From Betaproteobacteria bacterium (GTDB taxonomy: Bacteria; Pseudomonadota; Gammaproteobacteria; Burkholderiales; Rhodocyclaceae), in contig JADJLT010000003.1 of assembly GCA_016709965.1 (NCBI GenBank), forward strand, positions 1 through 64,000: a DNA stretch of 64,000 nucleotides, written 5' to 3'. Below, piece after piece: positions 1 to 9,226 of this stretch. The position numbers and the translations under genes were made by a program. The notes below the pieces were generated by a model. That model saw nothing but the letters and a program-made list of their open reading frames with translations. It was not told the DNA's origin and made no database searches. Each line of letters starts with the position of its first letter. Position 1 is the stretch's first letter.

Positions 1-164
1 AAATGTTGACCGTGAAGTCCGATGACGTGAATGGCCGTACCAAGGTTTACGAGAATATCGTCAAGGGCGAGCACAGGATCGACGCCGGCATGCCGGAATC
101 TTTCAATGTGCTGGTCAAGGAAATCCGTTCGCTGGCGATCGATATCGATCTGGAACGTTACTGA
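1..164 (+). CDS. rpoB: RNA polymerase subunit beta, 3' end only (partial)
   Basis: The frame open from the left edge encodes the last ~53 residues of the beta subunit of RNA polymerase and stops at TGA 162-164. The tail reads ESFNVLVKEIRSLAIDIDLE then RY, matching the family C terminus (in E. coli ...EIRSLGINIELEDE). The gene is truncated by the window edge, so its start and catalytic regions are not visible. It lies 21 bases upstream of rpoC, the usual rpoBC arrangement, and is presumably cotranscribed with it. Confidence 0.95.
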   Translation, partial: MLTVKSDDVNGRTKVYENIVKGEHRIDAGMPESFNVLVKEIRSLAIDIDLERY

Positions 165-185
165 TTTAGGGCTGGGAGTTAAACG

Positions 186-3100
186 ATGAAAGCATTGCTC
201 GATCTATTCAAGCAGGTAACGGCGGAAGAGGAATTTGACGCGATTACCATTGGTCTCGCCTCGCCCGAAAAGATCCGTTCCTGGTCCTACGGTGAAGTCA
301 AGAAGCCGGAAACTATCAACTACCGTACTTTCAAGCCGGAGCGTGATGGCCTGTTCTGCGCCAAGATCTTCGGCCCGATCAAGGATTATGAGTGCCTGTG
401 CGGCAAGTACAAGCGCCTCAAGCATCGCGGCGTGATCTGCGAGAAGTGCGGCGTCGAGGTGACGCTGGCCAAGGTTCGTCGTGACCGTATGGGTCACATT
501 GAACTCGCCTCGCCGACCGCTCACATCTGGTTCCTGAAGTCACTGCCGTCCCGTCTCGGCATGGTGCTCGACATGACGCTGCGCGATATCGAGCGCGTGT
601 TGTACTTCGAAGCATATGTCGTGACCGATCCAGGTATGGTCAGCAACCTCCAGCGTGCCCAGTTGCTCACCGAAGAGCAGTATCTGGAAATGATGGAAGA
701 GCATGGCGACGAGTTTGTTGCTTTCATGGGTGCTGAAGGCATCCGTGAGTTGCTGCGCAATCTCGACCTCAATAGCGAAGTCGAATCGCTGCATGCGGAG
801 CTCGAAGTCACCGGCTCCGAAGCAAAGAACAAGAAGCTCGCCAAGCGTCTGAAGATTCTCGAAGGTTTCCAGAAATCCGGCATTAAGCCGGACTGGATGA
901 TCCTCGAAGTTCTGCCAGTGCTGCCGCCGGACTTGCGCCCGCTGGTTCCGCTCGATGGCGGTCGTTTTGCCACATCCGACCTGAATGATCTTTATCGTCG
1001 CGTGATTAACCGGAATAATCGTCTGAAGCGTCTGCTTGAACTGAAGGCACCGGAAATCATCGTCCGCAACGAAAAGCGCATGCTGCAGGAGTCCGTCGAC
1101 TCCCTGCTCGACAACGGTCGTCGCGGCAAGGCCATGACCGGTGCCAACAAGCGCCCGCTGAAGTCGCTGGCCGACATGATCAAGGGCAAGGGCGGTCGTT
1201 TCCGTCAGAACTTGCTGGGCAAGCGCGTTGACTACTCTGGCCGTTCAGTCATCGTGGTTGGTCCGCAGCTCAAGCTGCATCAATGCGGCCTGCCCAAGCT
1301 GATGGCGCTGGAACTGTTCAAGCCATTCATCTTCCACAAGCTGGAAGTGCTTGGCTACGCGACCACCATCAAGCAAGCCAAGAAGATGGTCGAAAGCCAG
1401 GAGCCGGTGGTTTGGGACATCCTCGAAGATGTCATCCGCGAACACCCGGTCATGCTGAACCGCGCGCCGACACTGCACCGCTTGGGTATCCAAGCCTTTG
1501 AGCCGACCCTGATTGAAGGCAAGGCCATTCAGTTGCATCCGCTGGTTTGCGCCGCGTTCAACGCCGACTTCGACGGTGACCAAATGGCTGTCCACGTCCC
1601 GCTGTCGCTCGAAGCACAGATGGAGGCACGCACGCTGATGCTGGCTTCTAACAATGTGCTGTCGCCTGCGAACGGTCAGCCGATCATCGTGCCCTCACAG
1701 GACATCGTGCTCGGCCTGTATTACGCTACGCGTGAAAAGATCAACGGTAAGGGCGAAGGCATGTACTTCGCTGACATCAATGAAATCGAGCGTGCCATGG
1801 CAGCCGGCCAGCTGGATGTGCACTCGCGCATTTCGGTTCGCCTCAAGCAATATGAGCCTTCTGCGGTCGACGGCGAATTTGTCGAAAAACTGGTTCGCGT
1901 CGAAACGACCGCCGGTCGTGCGCTGCTTTCGAAGATTCTTCCGAAGGGTATGCCTTTCAAGACGATTGATCGTGCCTTGAAGAAGAAGGAAATTTCCAAG
2001 CTGATCGACGAATCCTTCCGTCGCTGTGGCCTAAAGGAAACGGTTGTCTTCGCCGACAAGTTGATGCAGAACGGTTATGCCTTGGCTACCCGCGCTGGTA
2101 TTTCCTTTTGCTCTGACGACATGCGCGTCCCGGCCAAGAAATACGAAATCATTGCTTCTGCCGAGGCTGAAGTTAAGGAAATCGAAATCCAGTACACCAA
2201 CGGTCTGGTGACCAACGGCGAACGCTACAACAAGGTCGTCGATATCTGGGGCCGTACTGGCGATCAGGTTGCCAAGGTGATGATGGACGAACTCGGTCAC
2301 GAGGAAACCGTCGACCGTCACGGCAAGAAGGTCAAGCAGGACTCGTTCAATTCTATCTACATGATGGCCGATTCCGGCGCCCGCGGCTCCGCGGCTCAGA
2401 TTCGCCAGTTGGCCGGTATGCGTGGTTTGATGGCGAAGCCGGATGGCTCGATTATCGAGACACCGATTACGACTAACTTCCGCGAAGGTCTGAACGTTCT
2501 CCAGTACTTCATCTCGACCCACGGTGCCCGTAAGGGGCTGGCCGATACGGCGTTGAAGACGGCGAACTCCGGTTACCTGACACGTCGTCTGGTCGATGTC
2601 ACGCAGGATCTGGTTATCACCGAAGATGACTGCGGAACCCGCAACGGTTTTGTCGTCAAGGCCTTGGTTGAGGGCGGTGAAGTTATCGAAGCCCTGCGCG
2701 AGCGTATTCTCGGCCGCGTCGTGGTTGATGACCTGATCGATCCGGAAACTCAGGAATCGGTGATTTTCGCCGGCACCATGCTGGACGAAGACTTGGTCGA
2801 CCTGATCGACAAGCTGGGCATCGACGAAGTCAAGGTACGTACTCCGCTCACCTGCGATACGCGTTATGGCCTGTGTGCCCAGTGTTACGGTCGCGACCTT
2901 GGTCGCGGCACGATGGTCAATGCCGGTGAGGCTGTCGGCGTTATCGCTGCCCAGTCGATCGGGGAGCCGGGAACCCAGCTCACTATGCGTACCTTCCACG
3001 TCGGTGGAGCGGCTTCCCGTGCTGCCGTCGCTGACAAGGTCGAGGGCAAGTCTGCCGGTACCGTGCGCTATAGCACGAACATGCGCTATGTGACCAGTGC

Positions 3101-4394
3101 CAAGGATGAAAAGGTTGTTATTTCGCGTTCTGGCGAAGTCTTGATTGTCGATGATCATGGCCGCGAGCGCGAGCGTCACAAGGTGCCTTACGGAGCCATC
3201 CTTTCGGTTGATCAGGACAGGGCTGTCAAGGCCGGCGCCAAGCTGGCAACCTGGGATCCGCACACCCGTCCGATCATTACCGAATACGCTGGTACCGCCC
3301 GCTTCGAGAACGTTGAAGAAGGCGTCACTGTGGCCAAGCAGGTCGATGATGTAACCGGCCTTTCCACGCTCGTCGTTATCGACAACAAGCGTGGTGGTAA
3401 AGCGGCCGTCAAGGGTTTGCGTCCAGTCGTCAAGCTGCTTGATGAAAGTGGCCAGGAAGTTCGCGTTGCTGGTAGCGATCACACTGTTTCCATCGCCTTC
3501 CAGGTCGGATCCATCATTTCCGTGCTGGATGGTCAGCAGGTTGGTGTCGGTGACGTACTGGCCCGTATGCCGCAAGAGTCCGCCAAGACTCGCGACATTA
3601 CCGGCGGTCTGCCGCGTGTGGCCGAACTGTTCGAAGCGCGTACGCCGAAGGATGCTTCCGTGCTTGCGGAATATACCGGCACAATTGGTTTTGGTAAGGA
3701 TACTAAAGGAAAGCAGCGCCTGATCATTACTGATCTCGAGGGTGTTGCTCATGAGTATCTCATTCCCAAGGACAAGCACGTACTGGTGCATGACGGCCAG
3801 GTCGTCAACAAAGGCGAGAAGATTGTGGAAGGTGCTCCGGACCCACACGATATCCTGCGATTGCAGGGCGTCGAGGAGTTGGCCCGCTACATCACAGACG
3901 AAGTTCAAGATGTTTATCGTTTGCAAGGCGTAAAGATTAACGACAAGCATATTGAAGTCATTGTTCGCCAGATGCTTCGCCGTGTGGCGATAACTGAGCC
4001 AGGGGATACCAAATTTATCAAGTCTGAGCAGGTGGAACGCGCAGAATTGTTGGCAGAAAACGATCGAGCGATTGCGGAGGGTAAGTTGCCTGCTAATTTT
4101 GATCATATGCTGCTCGGTATTACGAAGGCTTCCCTGTCCACTGACTCGTTTATTTCTGCAGCGTCTTTCCAAGAAACTACGCGAGTGCTGACCGAGGCTG
4201 CCATTATGGGTAAGCGCGACGAACTTCGCGGGCTGAAGGAAAATGTAATCGTCGGACGTCTAATCCCGGCCGGTACCGGTTTGGCTTATCACCGCAGCCG
4301 CAAGGCTCAGGTGGCAGCCGAGGGTGCAGCAACCAGCCGTCCGATTGACGATGTCTTTGCCGAGAATGCAACGCAAGGAGTGGCAGAAGACTAG
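186..4394 (+). CDS. rpoC: DNA-directed RNA polymerase subunit beta'
   Basis: Encodes the 1402-residue beta' subunit, the half of core RNA polymerase that carries the catalytic magnesium. The invariant NADFDGD motif is at residues 459-465. The N-terminal zinc ribbon has Cys at about 70, 72, 85 and 88 (CLCG...CEKCG). The second zinc site uses C816 and the CDTRYGLCAQC cluster at 890-900. Length matches the proteobacterial family (about 1400 aa). A GGGAG ribosome-binding site (174-178) precedes the ATG. A 713-residue antisense open frame inside the gene is a codon-bias shadow. The stop is followed by an inverted repeat and the promoter of the str operon. Confidence 0.99.
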   Translation: MKALLDLFKQVTAEEEFDAITIGLASPEKIRSWSYGEVKKPETINYRTFKPERDGLFCAKIFGPIKDYECLCGKYKRLKHRGVICEKCGVEVTLAKVRRDRMGHIELASPTAHIWFLKSLPSRLGMVLDMTLRDIERVLYFEAYVVTDPGMVSNLQRAQLLTEEQYLEMMEEHGDEFVAFMGAEGIRELLRNLDLNSEVESLHAELEVTGSEAKNKKLAKRLKILEGFQKSGIKPDWMILEVLPVLPPDLRPLVPLDGGRFATSDLNDLYRRVINRNNRLKRLLELKAPEIIVRNEKRMLQESVDSLLDNGRRGKAMTGANKRPLKSLADMIKGKGGRFRQNLLGKRVDYSGRSVIVVGPQLKLHQCGLPKLMALELFKPFIFHKLEVLGYATTIKQAKKMVESQEPVVWDILEDVIREHPVMLNRAPTLHRLGIQAFEPTLIEGKAIQLHPLVCAAFNADFDGDQMAVHVPLSLEAQMEARTLMLASNNVLSPANGQPIIVPSQDIVLGLYYATREKINGKGEGMYFADINEIERAMAAGQLDVHSRISVRLKQYEPSAVDGEFVEKLVRVETTAGRALLSKILPKGMPFKTIDRALKKKEISKLIDESFRRCGLKETVVFADKLMQNGYALATRAGISFCSDDMRVPAKKYEIIASAEAEVKEIEIQYTNGLVTNGERYNKVVDIWGRTGDQVAKVMMDELGHEETVDRHGKKVKQDSFNSIYMMADSGARGSAAQIRQLAGMRGLMAKPDGSIIETPITTNFREGLNVLQYFISTHGARKGLADTALKTANSGYLTRRLVDVTQDLVITEDDCGTRNGFVVKALVEGGEVIEALRERILGRVVVDDLIDPETQESVIFAGTMLDEDLVDLIDKLGIDEVKVRTPLTCDTRYGLCAQCYGRDLGRGTMVNAGEAVGVIAAQSIGEPGTQLTMRTFHVGGAASRAAVADKVEGKSAGTVRYSTNMRYVTSAKDEKVVISRSGEVLIVDDHGRERERHKVPYGAILSVDQDRAVKAGAKLATWDPHTRPIITEYAGTARFENVEEGVTVAKQVDDVTGLSTLVVIDNKRGGKAAVKGLRPVVKLLDESGQEVRVAGSDHTVSIAFQVGSIISVLDGQQVGVGDVLARMPQESAKTRDITGGLPRVAELFEARTPKDASVLAEYTGTIGFGKDTKGKQRLIITDLEGVAHEYLIPKDKHVLVHDGQVVNKGEKIVEGAPDPHDILRLQGVEELARYITDEVQDVYRLQGVKINDKHIEVIVRQMLRRVAITEPGDTKFIKSEQVERAELLAENDRAIAEGKLPANFDHMLLGITKASLSTDSFISAASFQETTRVLTEAAIMGKRDELRGLKENVIVGRLIPAGTGLAYHRSRKAQVAAEGAATSRPIDDVFAENATQGVAED

Positions 4395-4406
4395 TTATTT
4401 GATTAC

Positions 4407-4436
4407 CAAGCCCCAGTCTCGTTGACATGGGGCTTG
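4407..4436 (+). terminator. Hairpin after rpoC (possible weak terminator)
   Basis: A perfect 8-bp stem, CAAGCCCC (4407-4414) with GGGGCTTG (4429-4436), encloses a 14-nt loop just after the rpoC stop. No T-run follows, so intrinsic termination would be weak. The loop contains the -35 element of the next promoter. Confidence 0.5.
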
Positions 4437-4450
4437 ATCGGCCATAAAAT
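4422..4450 (+). promoter_or_regulatory. Sigma-70 promoter of the str operon (rpsL-rpsG-fusA-tuf)
   Basis: TTGACA (4422-4427), a 17-bp spacer and TAAAAT (4445-4450) make a near-consensus promoter about 100 bases before rpsL. The -10 lies inside an odd palindrome, CCATAAA-A-TTTATGG (4442-4456), and the -35 lies in the loop of the rpoC hairpin. Function is inferred from the match and its position. Confidence 0.75.
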
Positions 4451-4553
4451 TTATGGTTCTTGTCGGCGGGGACTAATCATTGTCTCCGCTTTGGATAACA
4501 AAATAGCCGTCGTGTACTAGTTATTGGTGCCCGGCCGTTAAAGGAAGTTTGAT

Positions 4554-4931
4554 ATGCCGACCATCAACCAGCTCGTGCGCAAGCCGCGCGTAGCCGAAAA
4601 GGCCAAGAGCAAGGTGCCTGCTCTGGAAAAATGCCCGCAGAAGCGTGGCGTCTGTACCCGTGTGTATACAACTACTCCGAAGAAGCCAAACTCCGCTCTT
4701 CGTAAGGTGTGCAAAGTGCGCTTAACCAACGGCTTTGAAGTGATTTCCTATATTGGTGGCGAAGGTCACAACTTGCAAGAGCACTCCGTAGTTTTGATTC
4801 GCGGTGGTCGTGTCAAGGACTTGCCGGGTGTTCGCTACCACACCGTGCGTGGCTCCTTGGATACCCAGGGCGTCAAAGATCGTAAGCAGTCCCGTTCCAA
4901 ATACGGGGCCAAGCGTCCGAAGGCTGCTTGA
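4554..4931 (+). CDS. rpsL: 30S ribosomal protein S12
   Basis: 125-residue S12, the decoding-centre protein of the small subunit. The conserved TTPKKPNSALRK segment (39-50) and the GGRVKDLPGVRYH segment are intact. Lysines equivalent to E. coli K42 and K87 are present, so the sequence looks streptomycin-sensitive. Basic tail KSRSKYGAKRPKAA. An AAAGGAAG ribosome-binding site precedes the ATG. First gene of the str operon, read from the promoter at 4422-4450 and separated from rpsG by a 110-base spacer that contains a strong hairpin. Confidence 0.98.
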   Translation: MPTINQLVRKPRVAEKAKSKVPALEKCPQKRGVCTRVYTTTPKKPNSALRKVCKVRLTNGFEVISYIGGEGHNLQEHSVVLIRGGRVKDLPGVRYHTVRGSLDTQGVKDRKQSRSKYGAKRPKAA

Positions 4932-4981
4932 TTTATATAGTGGCTTGAGTAAGTGGCTGCTCTTTTGGGTGGTCGGGAGAG

Positions 4982-5012
4982 GCCGGGAGGGTAAAACCCT
5001 AGCCCGGCTTTT
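4982..5012 (+). terminator. Terminator-like hairpin between rpsL and rpsG
   Basis: GCCGGG (4982-4987) pairs with CCCGGC (5003-5008), and AGGGT (4988-4992) with ACCCT (4996-5000), around an AAA loop with a two-base bulge. TTTT follows. The form is that of an intrinsic terminator but it sits inside the str operon, so attenuation or an S7-type translational control site is likely. In E. coli the S7 autoregulatory site also lies in the S12-S7 spacer. Confidence 0.6.
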
Positions 5013-5041
5013 CAACTGAATCGTATTTATTAGAGGTTAAT

Positions 5042-5512
5042 ATGCCCCGTCGTCGTGAAGTACCTAAGCGTGACATTCTGCCGGATCCGAAGTTTGGCAA
5101 TGTCGATGTTTCGAAGTTTGTGAACGCCATTATGCAAAGTGGAAAAAAGTCTGTTGCTGAGCGCATTGTCTACGGCGCTTTCGATATCATTACTACCAAA
5201 TCTGGCAAAGATCCGCTTGAGGTCTTCGGTTCTGCCATGGCCAATGTTCGCCCGATGGTTGAGGTGAAGTCGCGCCGAGTTGGCGGTGCCAACTATCAGG
5301 TTCCGGTTGAAGTTCGTCCGGCTCGTCGTGCCGCGCTAGCTATGCGCTGGTTGCGTGAGTCTGCTCGCAAGCGTTCCGAAAAGTCCATGGGTCAGCGTCT
5401 GGCTGCCGAAATGCTGGAAGCCGCCGAAAACCGCGGTGGTGCCGTCAAGAAGCGCGACGAAGTGCACCGTATGGCTGAGGCCAACAAGGCCTTCGCTCAC
5501 TTCCGCTTCTAA
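5042..5512 (+). CDS. rpsG: 30S ribosomal protein S7
   Basis: 156-residue S7, a primary binder of the 16S rRNA 3' domain that nucleates the head of the small subunit. Starts MPRRREVPKRDILPDPKFG and carries the conserved KSVAERIVYGAF and VEVRPARRAALAMRWL segments. AGAGG at 5032-5036 serves as ribosome-binding site. fusA begins 18 bases after the stop, so the genes are cotranscribed. In enterobacteria S7 represses its own operon; the hairpin upstream is consistent with such control but does not prove it. Confidence 0.98.
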   Translation: MPRRREVPKRDILPDPKFGNVDVSKFVNAIMQSGKKSVAERIVYGAFDIITTKSGKDPLEVFGSAMANVRPMVEVKSRRVGGANYQVPVEVRPARRAALAMRWLRESARKRSEKSMGQRLAAEMLEAAENRGGAVKKRDEVHRMAEANKAFAHFRF

Positions 5513-5530
5513 TTTTCAAAGGGCTTTAAC

Positions 5531-7624
5531 GTGGCACGCAAAACCCCCATCGAGCGCTACCGTAATATCGGTATCAGCGCTCACATCGACGCCGGCAAAA
5601 CGACGACGACCGAACGTATCCTTTTCTATACCGGTGTTAACCACAAGATCGGTGAAGTACACGATGGCGCTGCTACTATGGACTGGATGGAGCAGGAGCA
5701 AGAGCGCGGCATTACCATTACGTCGGCGGCAACGACTTGTTTCTGGAGTGGCATGGACAAGCAGTTCCAGCCGCACCACATCAATATCATTGATACTCCG
5801 GGGCACGTTGACTTCACAATCGAGGTTGAGCGCTCGATGCGAGTCCTCGATGCAGCCTGCATGGTTTACTGTGCGGTTGGTGGCGTTCAGCCACAGTCGG
5901 AAACGGTTTGGCGTCAGGCCAACAAATACGGCGTGCCGCGTCTGGCCTTTGTGAATAAAATGGACCGTTCGGGTGCCAATTTCTTCAAGGTTGTTGATCA
6001 GCTGAAGTTGCGCCTGAAGGCCAATCCGGTGCCTATCGTTATTCCTATTGGCGCCGAAGATAAGTTCGAAGGTGTCGTAGATCTGATCAGGATGAGGGCT
6101 ATCTACTGGGATGAGGCTTCTCAGGGCATGAAGTACGATGCTCGCGAAATTCCTGCGGACTTGGCTGATGATGCCGCGACTTGGCGTGAGCAGATGGTCG
6201 AGGCGGCTGCCGAGGCTTCTGAGGAGCTGATGAATAAGTACCTCGAAGAGGGTGACTTGTCGGAGGCTGATATTATTGCGGGCCTGCGTATCCGTACCCT
6301 TGCTTGTGAAATCCAGCCGATGCTCTGTGGCACAGCCTTCAAGAACAAGGGCGTGCAGAAGATGCTGGACGCTGTTATCGAGTTGCTGCCTTCGCCGGTC
6401 GATATCCCTCCCGTTAAGGGCATTCTCGAAAACGAGTCCGAAGGCGAGCGTCGTGCTGCTGATGATGAGGCTTTCTCGGCGCTGGCATTCAAGATCATGA
6501 CTGACCCGTTCGTTGGTCAGCTGATCTTCTTCCGCGTTTATTCCGGTGTTATCAATTCTGGCGATACCGTTTACAACCCGGTCAAGGGGCGTAAAGAGCG
6601 TCTCGGCCGCATCCTTCAGATGCACGCCAATCAGCGTGAAGAAATCAAGGAGGTGCGCGCTGGAGACATCGCCGCTGCCGTTGGTCTCAAGGAGGCTACA
6701 ACCGGCGACACCTTGTGCGATCCGTCCAAGGTCATTACGCTTGAACGGATGATCTTTCCGGAGCCGGTGATTCACGTTGCTGTTGAGCCGAAGACAAAGG
6801 CAGACCAAGAGAAGATGGGTCTAGCGCTGGGCCGTTTGGCTCAGGAGGATCCGTCTTTCCGTGTGCGGACCGACGAAGAGTCCGGTCAAACCATTATTTC
6901 CGGCATGGGTGAGCTGCACCTTGAGATTCTGGTTGATCGTATGCGCCGCGAGTTCAATGTCGAAGCGACAGTTGGTGCTCCTCAGGTGGCATACCGCGAA
7001 TGCATCAAGAAGTCGGTCGAGCAGGAAGGTAAATTCGTCAAACAGTCGGGTGGTCGTGGACAGTTCGGTCATGTCTGGCTCAAGATCGAGCCGAACGAGG
7101 CTGGTAAAGGCTACGAGTTCATCGATGCCATCAAGGGAGGTGTTGTGCCTCGTGAGTTTATCCCAGCGGTCGACAAGGGGTTGCGTGATGCCGTAACCAG
7201 CGGCGTGCTGGCAGGGTTCCCGGTTGTTGATGTTAAGTTCACGCTATTTGATGGCTCATACCACGATGTTGACTCTAACGAAAATGCTTTCCGTATGGCT
7301 GCTTCGATGGCGTTCAAGGAAGGTATGAAGAAGGCGAGTCCGACGTTGCTCGAGCCGATGATGTCGGTTGAGGTAGAGACTCCAGAGGAGTACATGGGTA
7401 ACGTCATGGGCGACCTTTCGTCGCGTCGTGGCATCGTTCAGGGTATGGAAGATCAAGTTGGCGGTATCAAGCTCGTCAAGGCCGAAGTTCCTCTTTCCGA
7501 AATGTTCGGTTACTCGACTTCTGTCCGCTCCTTGTCACAGGGTCGGGCCACCTACTCGATGGAATTCAAGCACTACACCGAAGCGCCGAAAAACGTCGCT
7601 GAGGCCGTCATTAACAAGAAATAA
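5531..7624 (+). CDS. fusA: Translation elongation factor G
   Basis: 697-residue GTPase that drives translocation on the ribosome. GTP-binding motifs: AHIDAGKT (17-24), DTPGHVDF and NKMD. Domains II to V follow at normal length. It starts with GTG at 5531, supported by AAAGGG at 5518-5523 and by the universally conserved start MARKTPIERYRNIGI; no ATG would fit. Lies between rpsG and tuf in the usual str order, 17 bases before tuf. Confidence 0.98.
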   Translation: MARKTPIERYRNIGISAHIDAGKTTTTERILFYTGVNHKIGEVHDGAATMDWMEQEQERGITITSAATTCFWSGMDKQFQPHHINIIDTPGHVDFTIEVERSMRVLDAACMVYCAVGGVQPQSETVWRQANKYGVPRLAFVNKMDRSGANFFKVVDQLKLRLKANPVPIVIPIGAEDKFEGVVDLIRMRAIYWDEASQGMKYDAREIPADLADDAATWREQMVEAAAEASEELMNKYLEEGDLSEADIIAGLRIRTLACEIQPMLCGTAFKNKGVQKMLDAVIELLPSPVDIPPVKGILENESEGERRAADDEAFSALAFKIMTDPFVGQLIFFRVYSGVINSGDTVYNPVKGRKERLGRILQMHANQREEIKEVRAGDIAAAVGLKEATTGDTLCDPSKVITLERMIFPEPVIHVAVEPKTKADQEKMGLALGRLAQEDPSFRVRTDEESGQTIISGMGELHLEILVDRMRREFNVEATVGAPQVAYRECIKKSVEQEGKFVKQSGGRGQFGHVWLKIEPNEAGKGYEFIDAIKGGVVPREFIPAVDKGLRDAVTSGVLAGFPVVDVKFTLFDGSYHDVDSNENAFRMAASMAFKEGMKKASPTLLEPMMSVEVETPEEYMGNVMGDLSSRRGIVQGMEDQVGGIKLVKAEVPLSEMFGYSTSVRSLSQGRATYSMEFKHYTEAPKNVAEAVINKK

Positions 7625-7641
7625 TTGCCGGAGAACTGATA

Positions 7642-8832
7642 ATGGCTAAGGAAAAATTCGCGCGTACGAAACCGCACGTCAATGTTGGCACGATTGGTCA
7701 CGTTGACCACGGCAAGACGACGCTGACGGCTGCAATCACCACGGTGCTGGCTGCCAAGTTTGGCGGTTCCGCCAAGGCGTATGACCAGATTGACGCGGCG
7801 CCGGAAGAAAAGGCGCGCGGTATTACGATTAATACCGCCCACGTCGAATACGAAACCGCCAACCGTCACTACGCCCACGTTGACTGCCCGGGCCACGCTG
7901 ACTACGTCAAGAACATGATTACCGGTGCTGCCCAGATGGACGGCGCCATTCTCGTCTGTTCCGCTGCTGACGGCCCGATGCCGCAGACCCGCGAGCACAT
8001 CCTGCTTGCCCGTCAGGTTGGCGTGCCGTACGTTCTCGTGTTCATGAACAAGTGCGACATGGTTGACGACGCCGAGCTGCTCGAGCTCGTCGAAATGGAA
8101 CTGCGCGAGCTGCTCTCCAAGTACGACTTCCCGGGTGACGACACCCCGATCATTCACGGCTCTGCACTGAAAGCCCTCGAAGGCGACCAGTCCGAAATCG
8201 GCGAACCCTCCATCTTCCGCCTGGCCGATGCCCTTGACTCCTACATCCCGACCCCGGAGCGCGCTGTTGATCTGCCGTTCCTGATGCCGGTTGAAGACGT
8301 CTTCTCCATCTCCGGTCGCGGTACCGTCGTTACCGGTCGTATCGAGCGCGGTATCGTCAAGGTTGGCGAAGAAATCGAAATCGTCGGTATCCGTCCGACC
8401 GTCAAGACCACATGTACCGGTGTCGAAATGTTCCGCAAGCTGCTCGACCAAGGTCAGGCGGGCGACAATGTTGGTGCGCTGCTCCGTGGTACCAAGCGTG
8501 AAGACGTCGAACGCGGCCAAGTGCTGTGCAAGCCGGGCTCCATCACCCCGCACACCCACTTCACCGGCGAAGTGTACGTTCTGTCCAAGGACGAAGGTGG
8601 TCGTCACACCCCGTTCTTCAACAACTACCGTCCGCAGTTCTACTTCCGCACGACCGACGTGACGGGCGCGATCTCCCTGCCGGAAGGCACGGAAATGGTT
8701 ATGCCGGGTGACAACATCCAGATGACTGTCAAGTTGATCGCGCCGATCGCCATGGAAGAAGGTCTGCGCTTCGCCATCCGTGAAGGCGGTCGTACCGTCG
8801 GCGCCGGCGTCGTCGCCAAAATCATCGAGTAA
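7642..8832 (+). CDS. tuf: Translation elongation factor Tu
   Basis: 396-residue EF-Tu, which delivers aminoacyl-tRNA to the ribosome. GHVDHGKT at 19-26, DCPGHADY and NKCD are all present, followed by complete domains II and III. Codon use is very strongly biased to C-ending codons, as expected for a top-expressed gene, and this creates a long antisense open frame (8874-7573) that is not a gene. Betaproteobacteria usually carry a second tuf upstream of rpoBC; that is outside the window. A terminator-like hairpin follows at 8851. Confidence 0.98.
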   Translation: MAKEKFARTKPHVNVGTIGHVDHGKTTLTAAITTVLAAKFGGSAKAYDQIDAAPEEKARGITINTAHVEYETANRHYAHVDCPGHADYVKNMITGAAQMDGAILVCSAADGPMPQTREHILLARQVGVPYVLVFMNKCDMVDDAELLELVEMELRELLSKYDFPGDDTPIIHGSALKALEGDQSEIGEPSIFRLADALDSYIPTPERAVDLPFLMPVEDVFSISGRGTVVTGRIERGIVKVGEEIEIVGIRPTVKTTCTGVEMFRKLLDQGQAGDNVGALLRGTKREDVERGQVLCKPGSITPHTHFTGEVYVLSKDEGGRHTPFFNNYRPQFYFRTTDVTGAISLPEGTEMVMPGDNIQMTVKLIAPIAMEEGLRFAIREGGRTVGAGVVAKIIE

Positions 8833-8850
8833 TTGTTCTTTTCGAAAATC

Positions 8851-8880
8851 GGGGCGAGTTGACGCTCGCCCCATTGTTCT
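8851..8880 (+). terminator. Terminator-like hairpin between tuf and rpsJ
   Basis: Perfect 8-bp stem GGGGCGAG (8851-8858) / CTCGCCCC (8865-8872) with a 6-nt loop, then ATTGTTCT. The T-tract is interrupted, so partial termination at the str/S10 boundary is more likely than a full stop. Confidence 0.55.
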
Positions 8881-8893
8881 TTGGAAGCCAAAA

Positions 8894-9205
8894 ATGCAAA
8901 GCCAAAAAATCCGTATCCGTCTGAAGGCCTTCGACTATCGCCTGATCGATCAATCCGCTCAGGAAATCGTCGAAACCGCCAAGCGTACCGGTGCTGTTGT
9001 TCGTGGCCCGGTTCCGCTGCCGACGCGTAAGCAGCGTTTCGACATCCTTCGTTCGCCGCACGTCAACAAGGCTTCCCGTGATCAACTTGAAATTCGTACC
9101 CATCTGCGTCTGATGGATATCGTTGATCCGACTGACAAAACCGTTGATGCGCTGATGAAGCTGGACCTCCCCGCAGGCGTCGACGTCGAAATCAAGTTGC
9201 AGTAA
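8894..9205 (+). CDS. rpsJ: 30S ribosomal protein S10 (NusE)
   Basis: 103-residue S10, a head protein of the small subunit that also acts as NusE in transcription antitermination. Starts MQSQKIRIRLKAFDYRLID; the frame is open upstream, but the ATG at 8894 gives the exact family length. Conserved GPVPLPTRKQRF loop present. It follows tuf across a hairpin, so it may be read from str with partial termination. The promoter of the next genes overlaps its stop codon. Confidence 0.98.
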   Translation: MQSQKIRIRLKAFDYRLIDQSAQEIVETAKRTGAVVRGPVPLPTRKQRFDILRSPHVNKASRDQLEIRTHLRLMDIVDPTDKTVDALMKLDLPAGVDVEIKLQ

Positions 9206-9226
9206 TACGGTAGTTGCGGATATAAT
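9197..9226 (+). promoter_or_regulatory. Sigma-70 promoter of the S10 genes rplC onward
   Basis: TTGCAG (9197-9202), 18-bp spacer, TATAAT (9221-9226), about 90 bases before rplC and overlapping the 3' end of rpsJ. The bases after the -10 (CCGCGCC) form a G/C-rich discriminator of the type linked to stringent control. The -10 sits in a small dyad, GCGGA-TATAA-TCCGC (9216-9230). The leader 9231-9315 has further GGCCGG/CCGGCC pairing potential. Confidence 0.7.

Noticed and set aside
2031..4172. 713-codon open frame antisense to rpoC
   Set aside because: Mirror of rpoC codon bias; no recognisable protein and rpoC is certain. The same applies to antisense frames over tuf (7573-8874), fusA (5516-6808), rplB and rpsC.
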